Notes: generated by a model not told the origin, from the sequence alone. A stretch of DNA of 64,000 nt from Novosphingobium capsulatum NBRC 12533 (GCF_001598375.1 NZ_BCYV01000008.1:289482-353481); one strand, 5' to 3'; positions 15,789-24,540 are shown, counted from the stretch's first letter. Numbers and translations: made by a program.

Positions 15789-18347
15789 ATGTCGAGACGC
15801 CTTGGCCCCCAGTCCTTCCTGCTGGCAAGCGCAGCGCTGCTGCTGATCCAGCCTACCGTGGCTCTCGCAGCCCCGGCGCCGCGCTACAGTTTCGATCTGC
15901 CAGCGCAGGATCTGGGCGAGGCGCTGCGCGCGGCCGCCGCGCGCGCCGGCTGGCAGATCTATGCGCCCGCGCAAGCGGTGAATGGCCGTACGGCGCCGCC
16001 GCTGCATGGCACGATGTCGCTGCCCGAAGCGGTCGCTACCCTGCTCGCCGGCAGCGGTCTGGTGGCGCACTTTTCCGGCCAGACCGTGACGATCCGGGCC
16101 GCGGGCATAGCCGATGCGGCAACCCAGGCCACGAGCGATGCGCCGATCGTGGTGACCGGCACCCGCATTCGTGGTGCGGCGGTGGCCGCACCGGTGATCC
16201 AGGTCTCGCGCGCCGATATCGTCGCTGCAGGCCAGACCGATCTGGGCCAGGCGCTACGCGCGCTGCCGCAGAACTTCGGCGGCGGCCAGAACCCGGGCGT
16301 GGGTGCCGGCGCCGGCGGCACCAATGAGAATGTCAACATGGCAAGCAGCGTCAACTTGCGTGGCCTCGGTGCCGATGCCACGCTGACCCTGCTCAACGGC
16401 CATCGCCTGCCCTATGATTCCGCTTACGGTGGCGTCGACATATCCGCGATCCCGGTGGCCGCGGTCGAGCGGATCGATGTCGTCGCCGACGGTTCCTCGG
16501 CCCTCTACGGCTCGGATGCCGTGGCCGGCGTGGTCAATGTCGTGCTGCGCCCCGACTATGTCGGACTCGCCACGTCGACCCAGATCGGCACGAGCACCCA
16601 GGGTGGCGATTTCCAGCAGCAGGCCGATCTGGTCACAGGTACGCGGTGGGCCTCTGGCGGCATCATGCTCGCCTATGATTTTGCTCACAATTCGGCGATT
16701 GTGGCCCGTCAGCGCGACTTTGCCGGGACCTTGTCAGCAGACAACACGCTCTACGGTGAACAACGGCGCCACGCCGTCACCGCCACGTTGCACCAGGATC
16801 TTGCGCCAGGGCTGACGCTGCGCCTCGACGGGTCTTATAGCACGCGCGCCTCGCAGACCGCCGGCGGCACCGATGCCTCGCGCATCCTCTTCCGCCCGCG
16901 CGTAACGATGCTGTCGCTCGCCCCCGAGTTGACCGCCGCACTGGGCCGCGACTGGACCGCGCATATCCTCGGCACCTGGGGCCAGGACCATACCCGGCTC
17001 AGCTCGGACTTCGATATCACCAGCAGCAATCCCTCGATCAACAGCGGGTGCGTCTGCAACCGCGCCTGGTCGGCCGAAACCAACGTCGAGGGTCCGCTGT
17101 TCCGGACCCCCGGCGGCACCGCGCGTCTGGCGCTCGGCGGCGGCGTGCGGCGCAATGGCTTTGCCTATTCGGTCGTGAGCAATGGTGTGACAACGCAGGA
17201 TTACAATGTCGCCCGCTCGAGCCGCTATGCCTTCGGCGAACTGAACCTGCCAATCATTGCTCCGGGCAACGCCGTCCCCGGCGTCACGCGCCTCAACCTT
17301 TCGGCGGCACTGCGGTACGAGGATTATCCTGGCATGGCGCGCATGACGACACCGCGCCTGGGCCTGATCTATGCGCCGGCTCGCGCCATCACCATCAAGG
17401 CCTCATGGGGGCGCTCGTTCAAGGCGCCAAACCTCTACCAGCAATACATGGGCTACCAGACCTATCTGCTGCCCGGCAGCTGGTATGGTTTGCCGAGCGG
17501 TAACCTGCTGCTGGTCAGCGGCGGCAATACCCGCCTCACCCCCGAGCGGGCACGGACCTGGCAGGCTGGAGTCACGGTCGAGCCGGCCGCCGTGCCCGGC
17601 CTGCGCGTCGAAGCCAGCTATTTCGATGTCCAGTACCGCGACCGGGTCGCCGAACCTTTTCCCGGCAGCATTGCCAATGCGTTGAGCAATCCCGGCAACG
17701 CCGGGCTGGTCACCTTTTCGCCCTCCGCACCAGCATTGACCACGCTGGTCGCTGGTTCGCGCCCGGCCCTGGTCAACTACACCGGTGCGGCGTTCGATCC
17801 TGCGGGCGTCGCGGTGCTGGTCGACGACCGCTACGTCAATATCGCGCGCCAGGCCATCCGCGGGATCGACTTGCGCGCGACCTGGAAAAAGCCGCTGGGC
17901 GATCGGCGCACATTGGCCTTCGACCTCGCCGGGGCCTGGCTCGACAGCGACCAGATCCTGTCGGCCGGCCAGCCGCAGACCCGCCTCGCCGGCGTGATTT
18001 TCCAACCGGCCAATCTGCGGGCACGCGGCGGTGTCAGCTATGAAGATTCGCGGTTCAGCGGCGCCGTCCATGTCAATTACATCGGCGCCCTGCGCGACCA
18101 GCGCTTTGCCACGCCGGCGCGCTTGTCGCCGCAGGCCACGGCCGATCTGGCGTTGCGCTATACGGTTCTGCCCGCCCGCCGGTCGGGCGAGGATCCCGGC
18201 CTGGTCGTGTCGCTGACGGTCAACAACCTGTTCTATGCGCAACCGCCAGCGATCGGTCAGACCGGACCGACCGACACCCCATTCGATTCGACCAATTACT
18301 CAGCCATCGGCCGCTTCATCGCCCTCGGCTTGGCGAGGCGCTGGTAA
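15789..18347 (+). CDS. TonB-dependent transducer-type receptor of the lasso island
   Basis: This 852-residue outer-membrane protein has a signal peptide (ending TVALAAP), an STN signalling domain (about residues 34-100, YSFDLPAQDLGEALRAAAARAGW), a TonB box/plug (PIVVTGTRI, then VNLRGLGADATLTLLNGHRLP and VDGSSALYGSDAVAGVVNVVLR-like plug strands) and a 22-strand-type barrel ending in aromatic RFIALGLARRW. The STN domain is what couples such receptors to FecR/FecI, both encoded just upstream. Its stop overlaps the isopeptidase start (TAATG), so it probably imports the lasso peptide, alone or with bound cargo, to the periplasm where the isopeptidase acts. Confidence 0.9.
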   Translation: MSRRLGPQSFLLASAALLLIQPTVALAAPAPRYSFDLPAQDLGEALRAAAARAGWQIYAPAQAVNGRTAPPLHGTMSLPEAVATLLAGSGLVAHFSGQTVTIRAAGIADAATQATSDAPIVVTGTRIRGAAVAAPVIQVSRADIVAAGQTDLGQALRALPQNFGGGQNPGVGAGAGGTNENVNMASSVNLRGLGADATLTLLNGHRLPYDSAYGGVDISAIPVAAVERIDVVADGSSALYGSDAVAGVVNVVLRPDYVGLATSTQIGTSTQGGDFQQQADLVTGTRWASGGIMLAYDFAHNSAIVARQRDFAGTLSADNTLYGEQRRHAVTATLHQDLAPGLTLRLDGSYSTRASQTAGGTDASRILFRPRVTMLSLAPELTAALGRDWTAHILGTWGQDHTRLSSDFDITSSNPSINSGCVCNRAWSAETNVEGPLFRTPGGTARLALGGGVRRNGFAYSVVSNGVTTQDYNVARSSRYAFGELNLPIIAPGNAVPGVTRLNLSAALRYEDYPGMARMTTPRLGLIYAPARAITIKASWGRSFKAPNLYQQYMGYQTYLLPGSWYGLPSGNLLLVSGGNTRLTPERARTWQAGVTVEPAAVPGLRVEASYFDVQYRDRVAEPFPGSIANALSNPGNAGLVTFSPSAPALTTLVAGSRPALVNYTGAAFDPAGVAVLVDDRYVNIARQAIRGIDLRATWKKPLGDRRTLAFDLAGAWLDSDQILSAGQPQTRLAGVIFQPANLRARGGVSYEDSRFSGAVHVNYIGALRDQRFATPARLSPQATADLALRYTVLPARRSGEDPGLVVSLTVNNLFYAQPPAIGQTGPTDTPFDSTNYSAIGRFIALGLARRW

Positions 18348-20503
18348 TGGCGCTCGCGCTTGCCCTCCTCTTGGCCGAAGCCACCATTGCCTGGCCCGTT
18401 AGTCCAGCGCCGGTAGCCGATCGCTGCGATCCACCGGCTCCCCCGGCCTCGGCTCCACCAGCATCGCGTCTGGTCACGGCCCAGGATCTGGCCCGGCTGA
18501 TCGATATCGGACGATCCGATCCCTATGATGCGCCGCCGCCGTTCGGCCTGTCACCGGATGGCAAGACCATCGCAGTGATCTTGCGCCAAGCCGATCCGGC
18601 CCACAACGCCTACTGCCAACGCCTGGTCCTGGTCCCCGCCGTGCCCTCGGGTGGACCGCCGGGAGCACCCAAAGAGATCGACCGCGGTGGCGCGTTCATT
18701 CGGGCGACTTACCCGTTGCGCACGTTTCCGGCGCTGCGGGCCGGCTATGGCCAGGTCATCACGCCGCACTGGTCGCCCGATGGCCGGACGATTGCCTATA
18801 TCAAGCAAACTGCCGGGCCACCCCAGGCCTGGCTGGCGCCCCGCGACGGTGGCCCGGCGCGGGCCCTGACCGCGCTGCCCGACGCGGTCGAGAACCTCGC
18901 CTGGAACGCCGAGGGCAGCGCTGTGATCATTGCGACCCGCCCCGCCCTGCGTCAGCAGAGCGACGCAATCGCCGCGACAGCGGGCGAAGGCTATCTCTAC
19001 GATGATCGCTTTGCGCCCGAACTGGCCGACCATCCCATTCCCTCGGCACCAATGCCCCTGGTCTACAGCCGCGTCGACATCACCAGCGGCACGATCCAGC
19101 CGGCAACATCGGCCGATCGGGCAATCCTGGTGCCGCCACCAGCACCTGGCCAACCCCCGCAGGCCAGCGGGGCGACGCGCAGCGCCGATGGTCGCTGGGC
19201 CTGGATCGAGCCGGTCCATCCCGCATGGGTGGTCAGCGCGCGCCAGGTGGTGATCGAAACGCCGGCACGACGGGGGCCGCCGCGCCGATGGCTGTGTCCA
19301 GAGGCGCTGTGCGACGGCACCATGCATCTCTGGTGGTCGCGCGACGGCGCCACGCTCTACCTCCTGCAGCGCACCGGCTGGGGCCGCAGCCAGACCCGAC
19401 TGCTGCGCTGGCGCCGCGGCGCGCCGCGCCCGGAAGCCGTGCTCACCACCGACGACGTGCTGGTCGGGTGCGTCCCCAGACCCGATGCGCTGTACTGCGC
19501 CCGGGAAAGCAGCGCGCATCCACGCGTGCTGGTGCGTATCGACTGGCGCAGCGGGACATCGCGCAGCGTGTTCGATCCCAATCCGCAATGGGCCCAGTTC
19601 CGGCTCGGCACAATCCAGCGGCTCAAGGTCCGCAACGCCTACGGCGTCGAAAGCCATGCCGATCTCATCTTGCCGCCCGACCATCGCCCCGGCGAGCGCC
19701 ATCCCCTGGTCGTCGTGCAATATCTCAGCGAAGGCTTCCTGCGCGGTGGGACCGGCGACGAAAATCCGATCCAGCCGCTGGCCGCACGCGGGTTCGCGGT
19801 GCTCAGCTTTGCGCGTCCCGGCGCGGTGCCGAGCGTGCGCGACGCGCCCGATGAAACCGAACTGATGCGCCGCGAGCACGTCGACTGGCTCGATCGCCGC
19901 AGCGTCCAGTCCGCGCTGGAAGAAGCGCTCCGCCAGGCCGTTGCGACCGGCACGGTCGATCCCGCGCGCATGGGCATTACCGGGATGAGCGAAGGCACGT
20001 CGATGACGCAGTGGGCGCTGCTCAATAGCAAGCTGTTCAAGGCCGCCGAACTGGGCGTGTGCTGCGAAGGCCCGACCATCTACCCGCTGGTCGCTGGGCC
20101 GGTGTTCGAGCGGCTCGGGCGCCAACTGGGCACGGCCTGGTTCGAGCCCCAATCGGAACAGGTGTGGAAGCCGATGGACCTTGCCGCCAACGCCGCGCGG
20201 ATCACGGCGCCGATCCTGATCCAGTCGGACGACAGCGAATATACCAATGCGCTCGATGTCGTCGCGCAGTTCCGCCTGCACGGCAAACCGATCGAAATGT
20301 GGGTCATGCCCGGCGAACCGCATTTCAAGTGGCAACCGGCGCATCGCCTGGCGATGTACGAACGCACGATGGACTGGTTCAGCTTCTGGTTGCAGCGCCA
20401 GCGCGATTGCGACCCGAACAAGGGCACACAGTACCAACGCTGGCTGGCCATGCCTGGCGCGCCCAGCAAAGACGAGGTCACCTGCCTCCCATCACGACCA
20501 TGA
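18347..20503 (+). CDS. Lasso-peptide isopeptidase, AtxE/Atxe2-type S9 serine hydrolase
   Basis: This 718-residue protein has an N-terminal signal-like segment, a beta-propeller domain and a C-terminal alpha/beta-hydrolase domain of prolyl-oligopeptidase type. The triad is placed as Ser548 (GMSEGTSM), Asp628 (QSDDSEY) and His659 (PGEPHFKW). AtxE-type enzymes open the macrolactam of lasso peptides specifically. Gene order supports this: ECF sigma, FecR, receptor, isopeptidase. The start overlaps the receptor stop by one base. The 3' end overlaps the cyclase gene on the other strand by 12 bases (20492-20503), so the two lasso operons converge tail to tail. Confidence 0.9.
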   Translation: MALALALLLAEATIAWPVSPAPVADRCDPPAPPASAPPASRLVTAQDLARLIDIGRSDPYDAPPPFGLSPDGKTIAVILRQADPAHNAYCQRLVLVPAVPSGGPPGAPKEIDRGGAFIRATYPLRTFPALRAGYGQVITPHWSPDGRTIAYIKQTAGPPQAWLAPRDGGPARALTALPDAVENLAWNAEGSAVIIATRPALRQQSDAIAATAGEGYLYDDRFAPELADHPIPSAPMPLVYSRVDITSGTIQPATSADRAILVPPPAPGQPPQASGATRSADGRWAWIEPVHPAWVVSARQVVIETPARRGPPRRWLCPEALCDGTMHLWWSRDGATLYLLQRTGWGRSQTRLLRWRRGAPRPEAVLTTDDVLVGCVPRPDALYCARESSAHPRVLVRIDWRSGTSRSVFDPNPQWAQFRLGTIQRLKVRNAYGVESHADLILPPDHRPGERHPLVVVQYLSEGFLRGGTGDENPIQPLAARGFAVLSFARPGAVPSVRDAPDETELMRREHVDWLDRRSVQSALEEALRQAVATGTVDPARMGITGMSEGTSMTQWALLNSKLFKAAELGVCCEGPTIYPLVAGPVFERLGRQLGTAWFEPQSEQVWKPMDLAANAARITAPILIQSDDSEYTNALDVVAQFRLHGKPIEMWVMPGEPHFKWQPAHRLAMYERTMDWFSFWLQRQRDCDPNKGTQYQRWLAMPGAPSKDEVTCLPSRP

Positions 20504-22228
20504 GCGCGCCCAGGCCTCGGCTTCGACCAGATCGAGCAAGCGATAGATCCGGTCGTCGTCCGCCTGGGGATCGAGCGCCAGTGCCGCATCAATGGCAGCA
20601 AGGTCGAGCAGCCCCTGCCCGGCCAGCAGGCCATCGCGCAGCATCGCCCGCAACCGGACGCGGTCCCGCGCGAAGACCGCCCGCATGACCGTGTCCGGTC
20701 CGGCCTTGGCGACCCGCCCGGTGATTGCGGCCGGCAGCTCAGCGGCGAACGCCGCACGCGCCGGCGCGCGGTTGATGCCGCCCTGACACCAGACCCAGGC
20801 CGGAATGCCCAGGCAGGTCTCGACCAGCGGCTGGCTGAACAAGGGCGAAAAGCGCAAGGGATCGTCCAGGCCATGGACGTGATGCTGGGCCGCCTCGATC
20901 AAGCGCAAGTGCGCCCGCGCCCCTGTCGCCGTCATCGGCACCTGCGCCTCCCAGTCCGTCAGCGGCAGCGAGGCGGCAGTCTCGCCCGGGCCAGCCAGAA
21001 GAGCAAGGTTCGGTGGGCGTCTCGCAGAATGCTGGCGCCGCCACCATTGCCGCAGAATGGCGCGCACCAGGGTCGGGGCGTCGGCGCCGGTCAGCCGGCA
21101 CAGGTCGACAAAGACCTCTGCCAACTGGCGCGACGGCCCCAGCGCGCGCCACGCATCAAGAAACGGCGCTGCCGAGTGGAGGAAGCAGAACACATTGTCG
21201 CCACCATTGCCGTCGAACACGCGCGCCGCGCCGACTGCGGCACAGGCTTCCCCGAGTTGCCGCCGCAACTCGCCGACGAACATCTTGCCCACGGGGCGCG
21301 CACTGCGCGCAAAACTTGCCGCACCCGGATCGATCGCGGCGATTTCGTATTGGGCCGCACGCCACGAGACGTCCAGTCGCCCCGCAAGAGGGGCGACATA
21401 AGCGGTTTCGTCGCCGCTGGGATCGCGGGTGGAAACAGTGGCGCAGGCGAACGGCCGCCCTTCGACGGCCAGGGCCGCGCAGACCAGCGAGGAATCGACG
21501 CCGCCGGACGCCGCGACGACAACCTGCCCGAAATGTCCCGACCAGGCGCGTATGACCATGCGCGCACAGTCCCGCACACGCTGCGCTGCGACCGCCAGCG
21601 TGATGTCGCCCGATGCCGGCACGTGGAGCGCCGGTTGCCAGATTGCCACCTGATGCGCGCCTCGCTCGAGGGGGTAGAGCACGCCGGGCGACAGTTCGTC
21701 GACACCAGCCAAGCATGTCGCGCGCTGCCGGCGCTCGGGATCCTGCAGGAACTGCCGCACGTGAGGCCAGGAGACACGCATCGCCATGCCCGCCTCCGCG
21801 AACAATGCCGGTGCCGTCGCCAGCAGACAGCGACCAGCGTCGATACGCTGATAGAGCGGCACCAGGCCGGAAGGATCGCGCAGGATCGCCACCGTCCCAC
21901 TTCGCGGATCGACCAGGACAGCGAACCAGGCGCCCCAGGTGTGGCGCACCAGCCAGTGCGCCACGGCCGATCGGTCGGCCAGGGCCGGAGCGCCGGCCAG
22001 GGGATCCACCAAGACATGGCCGTCCCGATCGAAACTGCACCCCACCAGCCAGCCCCAGGCTCCCAGGGAACGGACGGACCAGCCCTCCCCCAGCCATAGG
22101 CCGCTGCGTGCCGCGCGCAGGTCGCGCAACTGGCGCAGCGGGACAAGCCCCTCGCCAAGCCCGCCGTGCAGCGGCAGGGCCAGTGCTGCCGCGAGGGGCT
22201 TCACAGCGCCAGGATCGGGGTGAAGCAT
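20492..22228 (-). CDS. Lasso-peptide macrolactam synthetase (protein C, asparagine-synthetase-like)
   Basis: This 578-residue protein has a degenerate glutaminase-like N-terminal half without the nucleophilic N-terminal Cys of AsnB, as expected for lasso cyclases. The ATP-pyrophosphatase domain follows with its PP-loop SGGVDSSL at about residues 241-248 and VFDGNGGDNVFCF further on. It should adenylate the side chain of core Asp8 and let the Gly1 amine close the ring. ATG 22228 is chosen because GAGG precedes it and it overlaps gene B by 28 bases. A coupled GTG at 22204, inside the B stop, is an alternative. Confidence 0.9.
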   Translation of the reverse strand: MLHPDPGAVKPLAAALALPLHGGLGEGLVPLRQLRDLRAARSGLWLGEGWSVRSLGAWGWLVGCSFDRDGHVLVDPLAGAPALADRSAVAHWLVRHTWGAWFAVLVDPRSGTVAILRDPSGLVPLYQRIDAGRCLLATAPALFAEAGMAMRVSWPHVRQFLQDPERRQRATCLAGVDELSPGVLYPLERGAHQVAIWQPALHVPASGDITLAVAAQRVRDCARMVIRAWSGHFGQVVVAASGGVDSSLVCAALAVEGRPFACATVSTRDPSGDETAYVAPLAGRLDVSWRAAQYEIAAIDPGAASFARSARPVGKMFVGELRRQLGEACAAVGAARVFDGNGGDNVFCFLHSAAPFLDAWRALGPSRQLAEVFVDLCRLTGADAPTLVRAILRQWWRRQHSARRPPNLALLAGPGETAASLPLTDWEAQVPMTATGARAHLRLIEAAQHHVHGLDDPLRFSPLFSQPLVETCLGIPAWVWCQGGINRAPARAAFAAELPAAITGRVAKAGPDTVMRAVFARDRVRLRAMLRDGLLAGQGLLDLAAIDAALALDPQADDDRIYRLLDLVEAEAWARSWS

Positions 22229-22860
22229 GCCACGGCCTCGGGCGTGTCGTTGAGCACCATGCGTCCGACCTGGACCCAACAATGGGCGGCAAAAGGGCCC
22301 TGCCGGACACCCAGCACGGCATGGGCGCGCCAGCCGCGCCGGGCGAGCAGGTCGACCAGCGCAAGGGAACGCGGCAGGCAGCGATCGGCCGCCGTCCGCA
22401 AAAAGCAGGCAAACTGAAATCCGCGGACCAGCCGCCCGGCGGCATCATCGATGCCGATCGGGCGTGACACGGCCTTGACCGTCAAGGCCGCGAGTTCCTC
22501 GCAGAGCGGAGCAAGACCGCGGCGCGCCAGGGCCCGCTCGTAGCTCCGTTGTTGGCGCAGCGCCCGGGCGGTCTCTGCCAACGGCAACCCGCCATGGTTC
22601 AAGGCGTCACAGGCCTGGTCGGGCAAGGCCCAGCGACAGGGTTCCAACGCCAGCGGCTTATCAGCGACGCCCGCCAGATCGCCAAGGCCCGCGGCCTGCA
22701 ACGCGATGCGATCGACCATTCCTGACGCGACAAGCGCACGGAATGCCTTGGCCTGGTGATCGGGGAGGCGAAAATAGCGACCGCTGACGAGATCGAGAAA
22801 TATGGGGTCGTCGCCGACAAGGCAGAAGTGCAGGCCCGGCCGCAAGGGCGATGGTGCCAT
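22201..22860 (-). CDS. Lasso-peptide leader peptidase with RRE (protein B)
   Basis: This 219-residue fusion has an N-terminal PqqD-like recognition element (about residues 1-85; FLDLVSGRYFRLPDHQAKAF) that should bind the precursor leader. The C-terminal transglutaminase-like cysteine protease has its triad at Cys161 (DRCLPRSLAL), His193 (AAHCWVQVG) and Asp205 (LNDTPE). It removes the leader after the TR dipeptide. The gene lies 66 bases after the precursor stop and before gene C, so the order is A-B-C; many proteobacterial lasso clusters are A-C-B. Confidence 0.9.
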   Translation of the reverse strand: MAPSPLRPGLHFCLVGDDPIFLDLVSGRYFRLPDHQAKAFRALVASGMVDRIALQAAGLGDLAGVADKPLALEPCRWALPDQACDALNHGGLPLAETARALRQQRSYERALARRGLAPLCEELAALTVKAVSRPIGIDDAAGRLVRGFQFACFLRTAADRCLPRSLALVDLLARRGWRAHAVLGVRQGPFAAHCWVQVGRMVLNDTPEAVACFTPILAL

Positions 22861-22881
22861 TGCACGATACTCCAAGCGTGA

Positions 22882-22914
22882 GGGCGCGAGCCGGTCAGGA
22901 TCCGGCCCGCGCCC
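22882..22914 (-). promoter_or_regulatory. GC-rich hairpin between lasso genes A and B
   Basis: A 13-bp stem with one mismatch and a 7-base loop lies in the 66-base gap between the precursor stop and the start of B. No T-run follows it on the minus strand, so it is not a classical terminator. A hairpin at this place would protect the short precursor mRNA and reduce read-through into B and C, giving more precursor than enzyme. Confidence 0.6.
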
Positions 22915-22926
22915 AAAGTGGGACGA

Positions 22927-23064
22927 TCAGTCTTCGACGATGCCGAGCATGAAATTCTGCTGGCCGATGCTGGCATCCTGCCGACCCACCGCTTGGCCGC
23001 GGGTCACGGTGGCGACATCGCCGAGGTCGATCACAGCGGTGTCGGTCTGGTCACGGTCTTTCAT
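22927..23064 (-). CDS. Lasso-peptide precursor (protein A)
   Basis: This 45-residue peptide has a 22-residue leader ending DVATVTR, with the conserved Thr at position -2. The core starts at Gly23. The predicted ring is GQAVGRQD, with Gly1 joined to Asp8. The tail is ASIGQQNFMLGIVED (core residues 9-23). Gly1, an acidic residue at position 8, Thr at -2 and an acidic C-terminus are the hallmarks of alphaproteobacterial lasso peptides such as sphingonodins and caulonodins. ATG 23064 is preceded by AAAGGA at a good distance. B and C follow on the same strand, and the receptor/isopeptidase operon converges from the left. The AT-rich stretch 23138-23165, upstream on the minus strand, includes TATAAA and probably holds the promoter. 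Confidence 0.88.
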   Translation of the reverse strand: MKDRDQTDTAVIDLGDVATVTRGQAVGRQDASIGQQNFMLGIVED

Positions 23065-23261
23065 GGTTCAGTCCTTTCCGGTTGGTGCGACTCCTTGCGT
23101 CGCCCGGACAGGATGCGGGGCTCGCTACCGCATAACCATTTTATAATGCAGTTATTTTTCGCTCCCATGGCCCATTCACGCTGATCGGCAGCGGAACAGG
23201 AGCGGGTACAGCGAAAGGCAAGGCCCCCGCCGCTGTCAGGCGCGTCGGGGACCGTGTCACT

Positions 23262-23441
23262 TCAGCGCGGGCACTTGATGAATTTGCCCTTGGCGTCTTT
23301 GCATGGCTTCTTGGGCGCCGGTTTGGCCGCCGGACACTTGATGAAACGGCCTTTGGCATCCTTGCAGGGTGCCGCGTGGACGACCATCGGCGTTGCGGCC
23401 ATGGTGATGGCTGCGGTCAAAGCGATTGCAAGCTTGCGCAT
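23262..23441 (-). CDS. Small secreted Cys/Lys repeat protein
   Basis: This 59-residue protein has a clear signal peptide (MRKLAIALTAAITMAATP, cleaved near VVHA-AP). The mature part is two copies of a 12-residue unit, PCKDAKGRFIKC and PCKDAKGKFIKC, joined by the Pro/Ala/Lys linker PAAKPAPKK. ATG 23441 follows GAGGAG. Similar small CKDAKG repeat proteins occur in other sphingomonads, but I know no function. With two Cys per unit and high lysine it could be a small disulfide-containing periplasmic protein. It lies just upstream of the lasso precursor on the same strand, about 200 bases apart, so co-transcription is possible but not shown. Confidence 0.75.
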   Translation of the reverse strand: MRKLAIALTAAITMAATPMVVHAAPCKDAKGRFIKCPAAKPAPKKPCKDAKGKFIKCPR

Positions 23442-23620
23442 GAAGACACTCCTCGTTGGCGCCCCCCGTGCGATTGATACCGCCATTTTGGCAGGATCGC
23501 GAGCCGGCAAATGTCAACAAGCGTCAAGCGGGCCGACAGTCAGGTCTTGTGGACGCCGATTGTGGCAAGACGGACACTTCCGTGCTGGCCGGCCACGATC
23601 GACTGCGGCATTCCTGGCAG

Positions 23621-24001
23621 ATGTTTCATCTGCTTGCCGACGCAGCCCTTGCCGCCACTACGCCTTGCCCGCATCCGAAAGTGCATGACGGCGACACGAT
23701 CCGTTGCGGCGCAGAACGCGTGCGGCTCGCCAACATTGACGCGCCCGAACTGCCAGGATCGGAAAGGTGCAGCCGCGCCTCACGCCGGCGGCTGGCCGGT
23801 AGCCGCAATCCGGCCTGGTGCGACAGCGCGTTGGCCGAGCGATCCCGCGCAGCACTCGCAGCTCTCGTCGCCCGAGGTTCGACCCGCCTCGCACCGATCG
23901 GTCGCGATCGCTACGGTCGCCTGCTGGCACGGGTCATGATCGATGGACATGACGCCGGGGCGTACTTGATCGCGCGCCGCCTGGCACGTCCCTGGCGCTA
24001 G
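23621..24001 (+). CDS. Staphylococcal-nuclease-like (SNc/thermonuclease) protein
   Basis: This 126-residue protein carries the SNase OB-fold: VHDGDTIRCGAERVRLANIDAPEL (Asp, Arg and Glu of the active site), a variable loop with extra Cys, then RDRYGRLLARVMIDGHDAGAYLI with the second catalytic Arg. Such Ca-dependent nucleases are usually exported; the N-terminus (MFHLLADAALAATTP) is a poor but possible signal. The frame is open upstream to 23456, but the upstream part lacks nuclease similarity. Confidence 0.75.
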   Translation: MFHLLADAALAATTPCPHPKVHDGDTIRCGAERVRLANIDAPELPGSERCSRASRRRLAGSRNPAWCDSALAERSRAALAALVARGSTRLAPIGRDRYGRLLARVMIDGHDAGAYLIARRLARPWR

Positions 24002-24221
24002 ATCCTGAACCGTTGCGTGCCCCGGCCAAAATGGTGGCCCCAACCTGGTACTGCGCTACCTGACCGAACAGCCGCACGCAGCCCACCTGCGCGAAGATGC
24101 CCCCGTTGCCGCAGTCACGGGCCCAAGCCGTTCGTCCCCCTCTGGCCTGGCGCCTGGGGCACCGCGCGCTCTGGCCATCGTTGCCCGGCGCCAAGCGCCG
24201 GCCCGGTTGCCGGCCATCGGC

Positions 24222-24536
24222 TCAGGCCAGATGAAACACCCGTTCCAGGTTCACCACGCGGGGTGACAGATCGGCATTGACGTCCATCAGCGGTGCCATG
24301 GCCGCCCACCACCGCTGCATCACCGGCAGATCGGGCAGCGCGGCCATGCCATGATCGGGCGCACGCACCAGCGTGGCAAAGAGGCTGTCGGTTTCGGGAT
24401 CGTGGAAGATGCTGTAGTCGCTGATCCCCGTTGCGCGTAGTGCGGCAACCAGATCGGGCCAGATCGCATCGTGGCGCTGGCGATATTCGGCCAGCATCCC
24501 GGGCTTGAGTTGCATGCGAAAAGCGACGCGTTCCAT
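24222..24536 (-). CDS. rhaM: L-rhamnose mutarotase
   Basis: This 104-residue protein of the RhaM/YiiL family interconverts alpha- and beta-L-rhamnopyranose. The family pattern is clear: RVAFRMQLKPGMLAEYRQRHDAIWPDL with catalytic His22, SDYSIFHDPETDSLFATL, and the WWAAMAPLM segment. ATG 24536 follows AAGGAC. It sits four bases after a truncated sugar transporter and about 10 kb from an alpha-L-rhamnosidase, so a local rhamnose pathway is likely. The isomerase, kinase and aldolase or dehydrogenase steps are not in this window. Confidence 0.88.
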   Translation of the reverse strand: MERVAFRMQLKPGMLAEYRQRHDAIWPDLVAALRATGISDYSIFHDPETDSLFATLVRAPDHGMAALPDLPVMQRWWAAMAPLMDVNADLSPRVVNLERVFHLA

Positions 24537-24540
24537 GGCG

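Noticed and set aside
20873..22099. Long plus-strand frames over the lasso cyclase
   Set aside because: They mirror the asparagine-synthetase-like gene, have Arg-rich low-complexity translations and resemble no family.
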